From assembly GCA_903938075.1 (NCBI GenBank), contig CAJABS010000092.1, positions 1 through 13,873 of the forward strand: 13,873 nucleotides of DNA. Direction: 5' to 3'. Each line of letters starts with the position of its first letter. Positions within the stretch are counted from its first letter, which is position 1. The translations under genes were made by a program, and so were the position numbers. The DNA comes from an uncultured Chloroflexota bacterium (lineage in GTDB: Bacteria > Chloroflexota > Limnocylindria > Limnocylindrales > Limnocylindraceae). Of this stretch, positions 13,811 to 13,873 are shown piece after piece. Below the pieces are notes generated by a model. That model saw nothing but the letters and a program-made list of their open reading frames with translations. It was not told the DNA's origin and did not search any database.

Positions 13811-13873
13811 ATGTGCCACGAGATCGCCTGCGCCCGCTGCGGTAAGCCAACCTGGGAGGGCTGCGGCCAGCAC
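13811..13873 (+). CDS. Small cysteine-rich protein (partial, 3' end off window)
   Basis: An ATG five bases after the MFS stop opens a frame of 21 codons to the right edge: MCHEIACARCGKPTWEGCGQ, then His. Cys2, Cys7, Cys10 and Cys18 plus the histidines form a metal-binding-like pattern (CxxCGK...GCGxH). This matches a conserved family of short bacterial proteins of unknown function that I recall having further cysteines after the window edge. The junction TAA-CCACC-ATG equals the one before the protease gene. Translation is supported by the family-like motif and by tight packing, not by length. Confidence 0.65.
   Translation, partial: MCHEIACARCGKPTWEGCGQH

Noticed and set aside
1..13873. CRISPR array, tRNA, insertion sequence or phage genes
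   Set aside because: Reading both strands showed no spaced direct repeats, cloverleaf-like genes, transposase or integrase motifs; nearly every base belongs to an identified gene.

Overview
This is a gene-dense, GC-rich bacterial window with 13 coding regions, two of them cut by the window edges. Intergenic gaps are 0-40 bases, so no stretch over 300 bases lacks a gene. I see no tRNA, rRNA, CRISPR array, insertion sequence, integrase or phage gene. The content is chromosomal housekeeping plus envelope and secretion functions. The host is probably a high-GC lineage that uses leaderless mRNAs, such as Actinomycetota or a streamlined Chloroflexota. Three transcription-unit heads have a TANNNT -10 hexamer exactly 6 bases before the ATG and no Shine-Dalgarno. 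The subtilase also ends in an Ig-like module of a kind common in those phyla. This placement is inference; no marker gene settles it.

Layout. (1) Positions 1-620, minus: a ComF-family phosphoribosyltransferase, cut by the left edge inside its PRPP loop. (2) 657-3190, plus: a BioF2/CelD-like GNAT, a GT4 glycosyltransferase and a two-helix membrane protein, packed with 9-base and -4-base junctions. This unit diverges from comF across a 36-base shared promoter region. (3) 3187-9419, minus: six tightly packed genes. In transcription order they are a DedA-family membrane protein, a calcineurin-like phosphoesterase, an MMPL/RND transporter, a CrtC/AttH-like lipocalin-fold lipoprotein, a one-helix protein with a Ser/Pro/Thr tail, and a PIG-L-type deacetylase. 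The PIG-L gene converges on the plus unit, and both stop codons lie in one AGCTAGCT palindrome. (4) 9460-13873, plus: a three-helix membrane protein, a secreted subtilisin-like protease with five C-terminal cysteine-pair modules, an MFS exporter and a small cysteine-rich protein cut by the right edge. This unit diverges from dedA across 40 bases.

How the genes may work together (inference). The minus unit looks envelope-related: a DedA lipid-carrier flippase-like protein, an MMPL lipid/hydrophobe exporter, and a lipoprotein with a lipid-binding-type fold whose start is translationally coupled to the MMPL stop. The 657-3190 unit and the PIG-L gene would fit glycoconjugate assembly (glycosyl transfer, acyl transfer, N-deacetylation). 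The right-hand unit joins a secreted protease to a membrane exporter.

No clearly new, self-contained system is evident. The most distinctive signals are the promoter geometry at unit heads, the repeated stop-CCACC-ATG junction, the MMPL/lipocalin pairing, the cysteine-pair repeats of the protease and the enlarged PIG-L enzyme.
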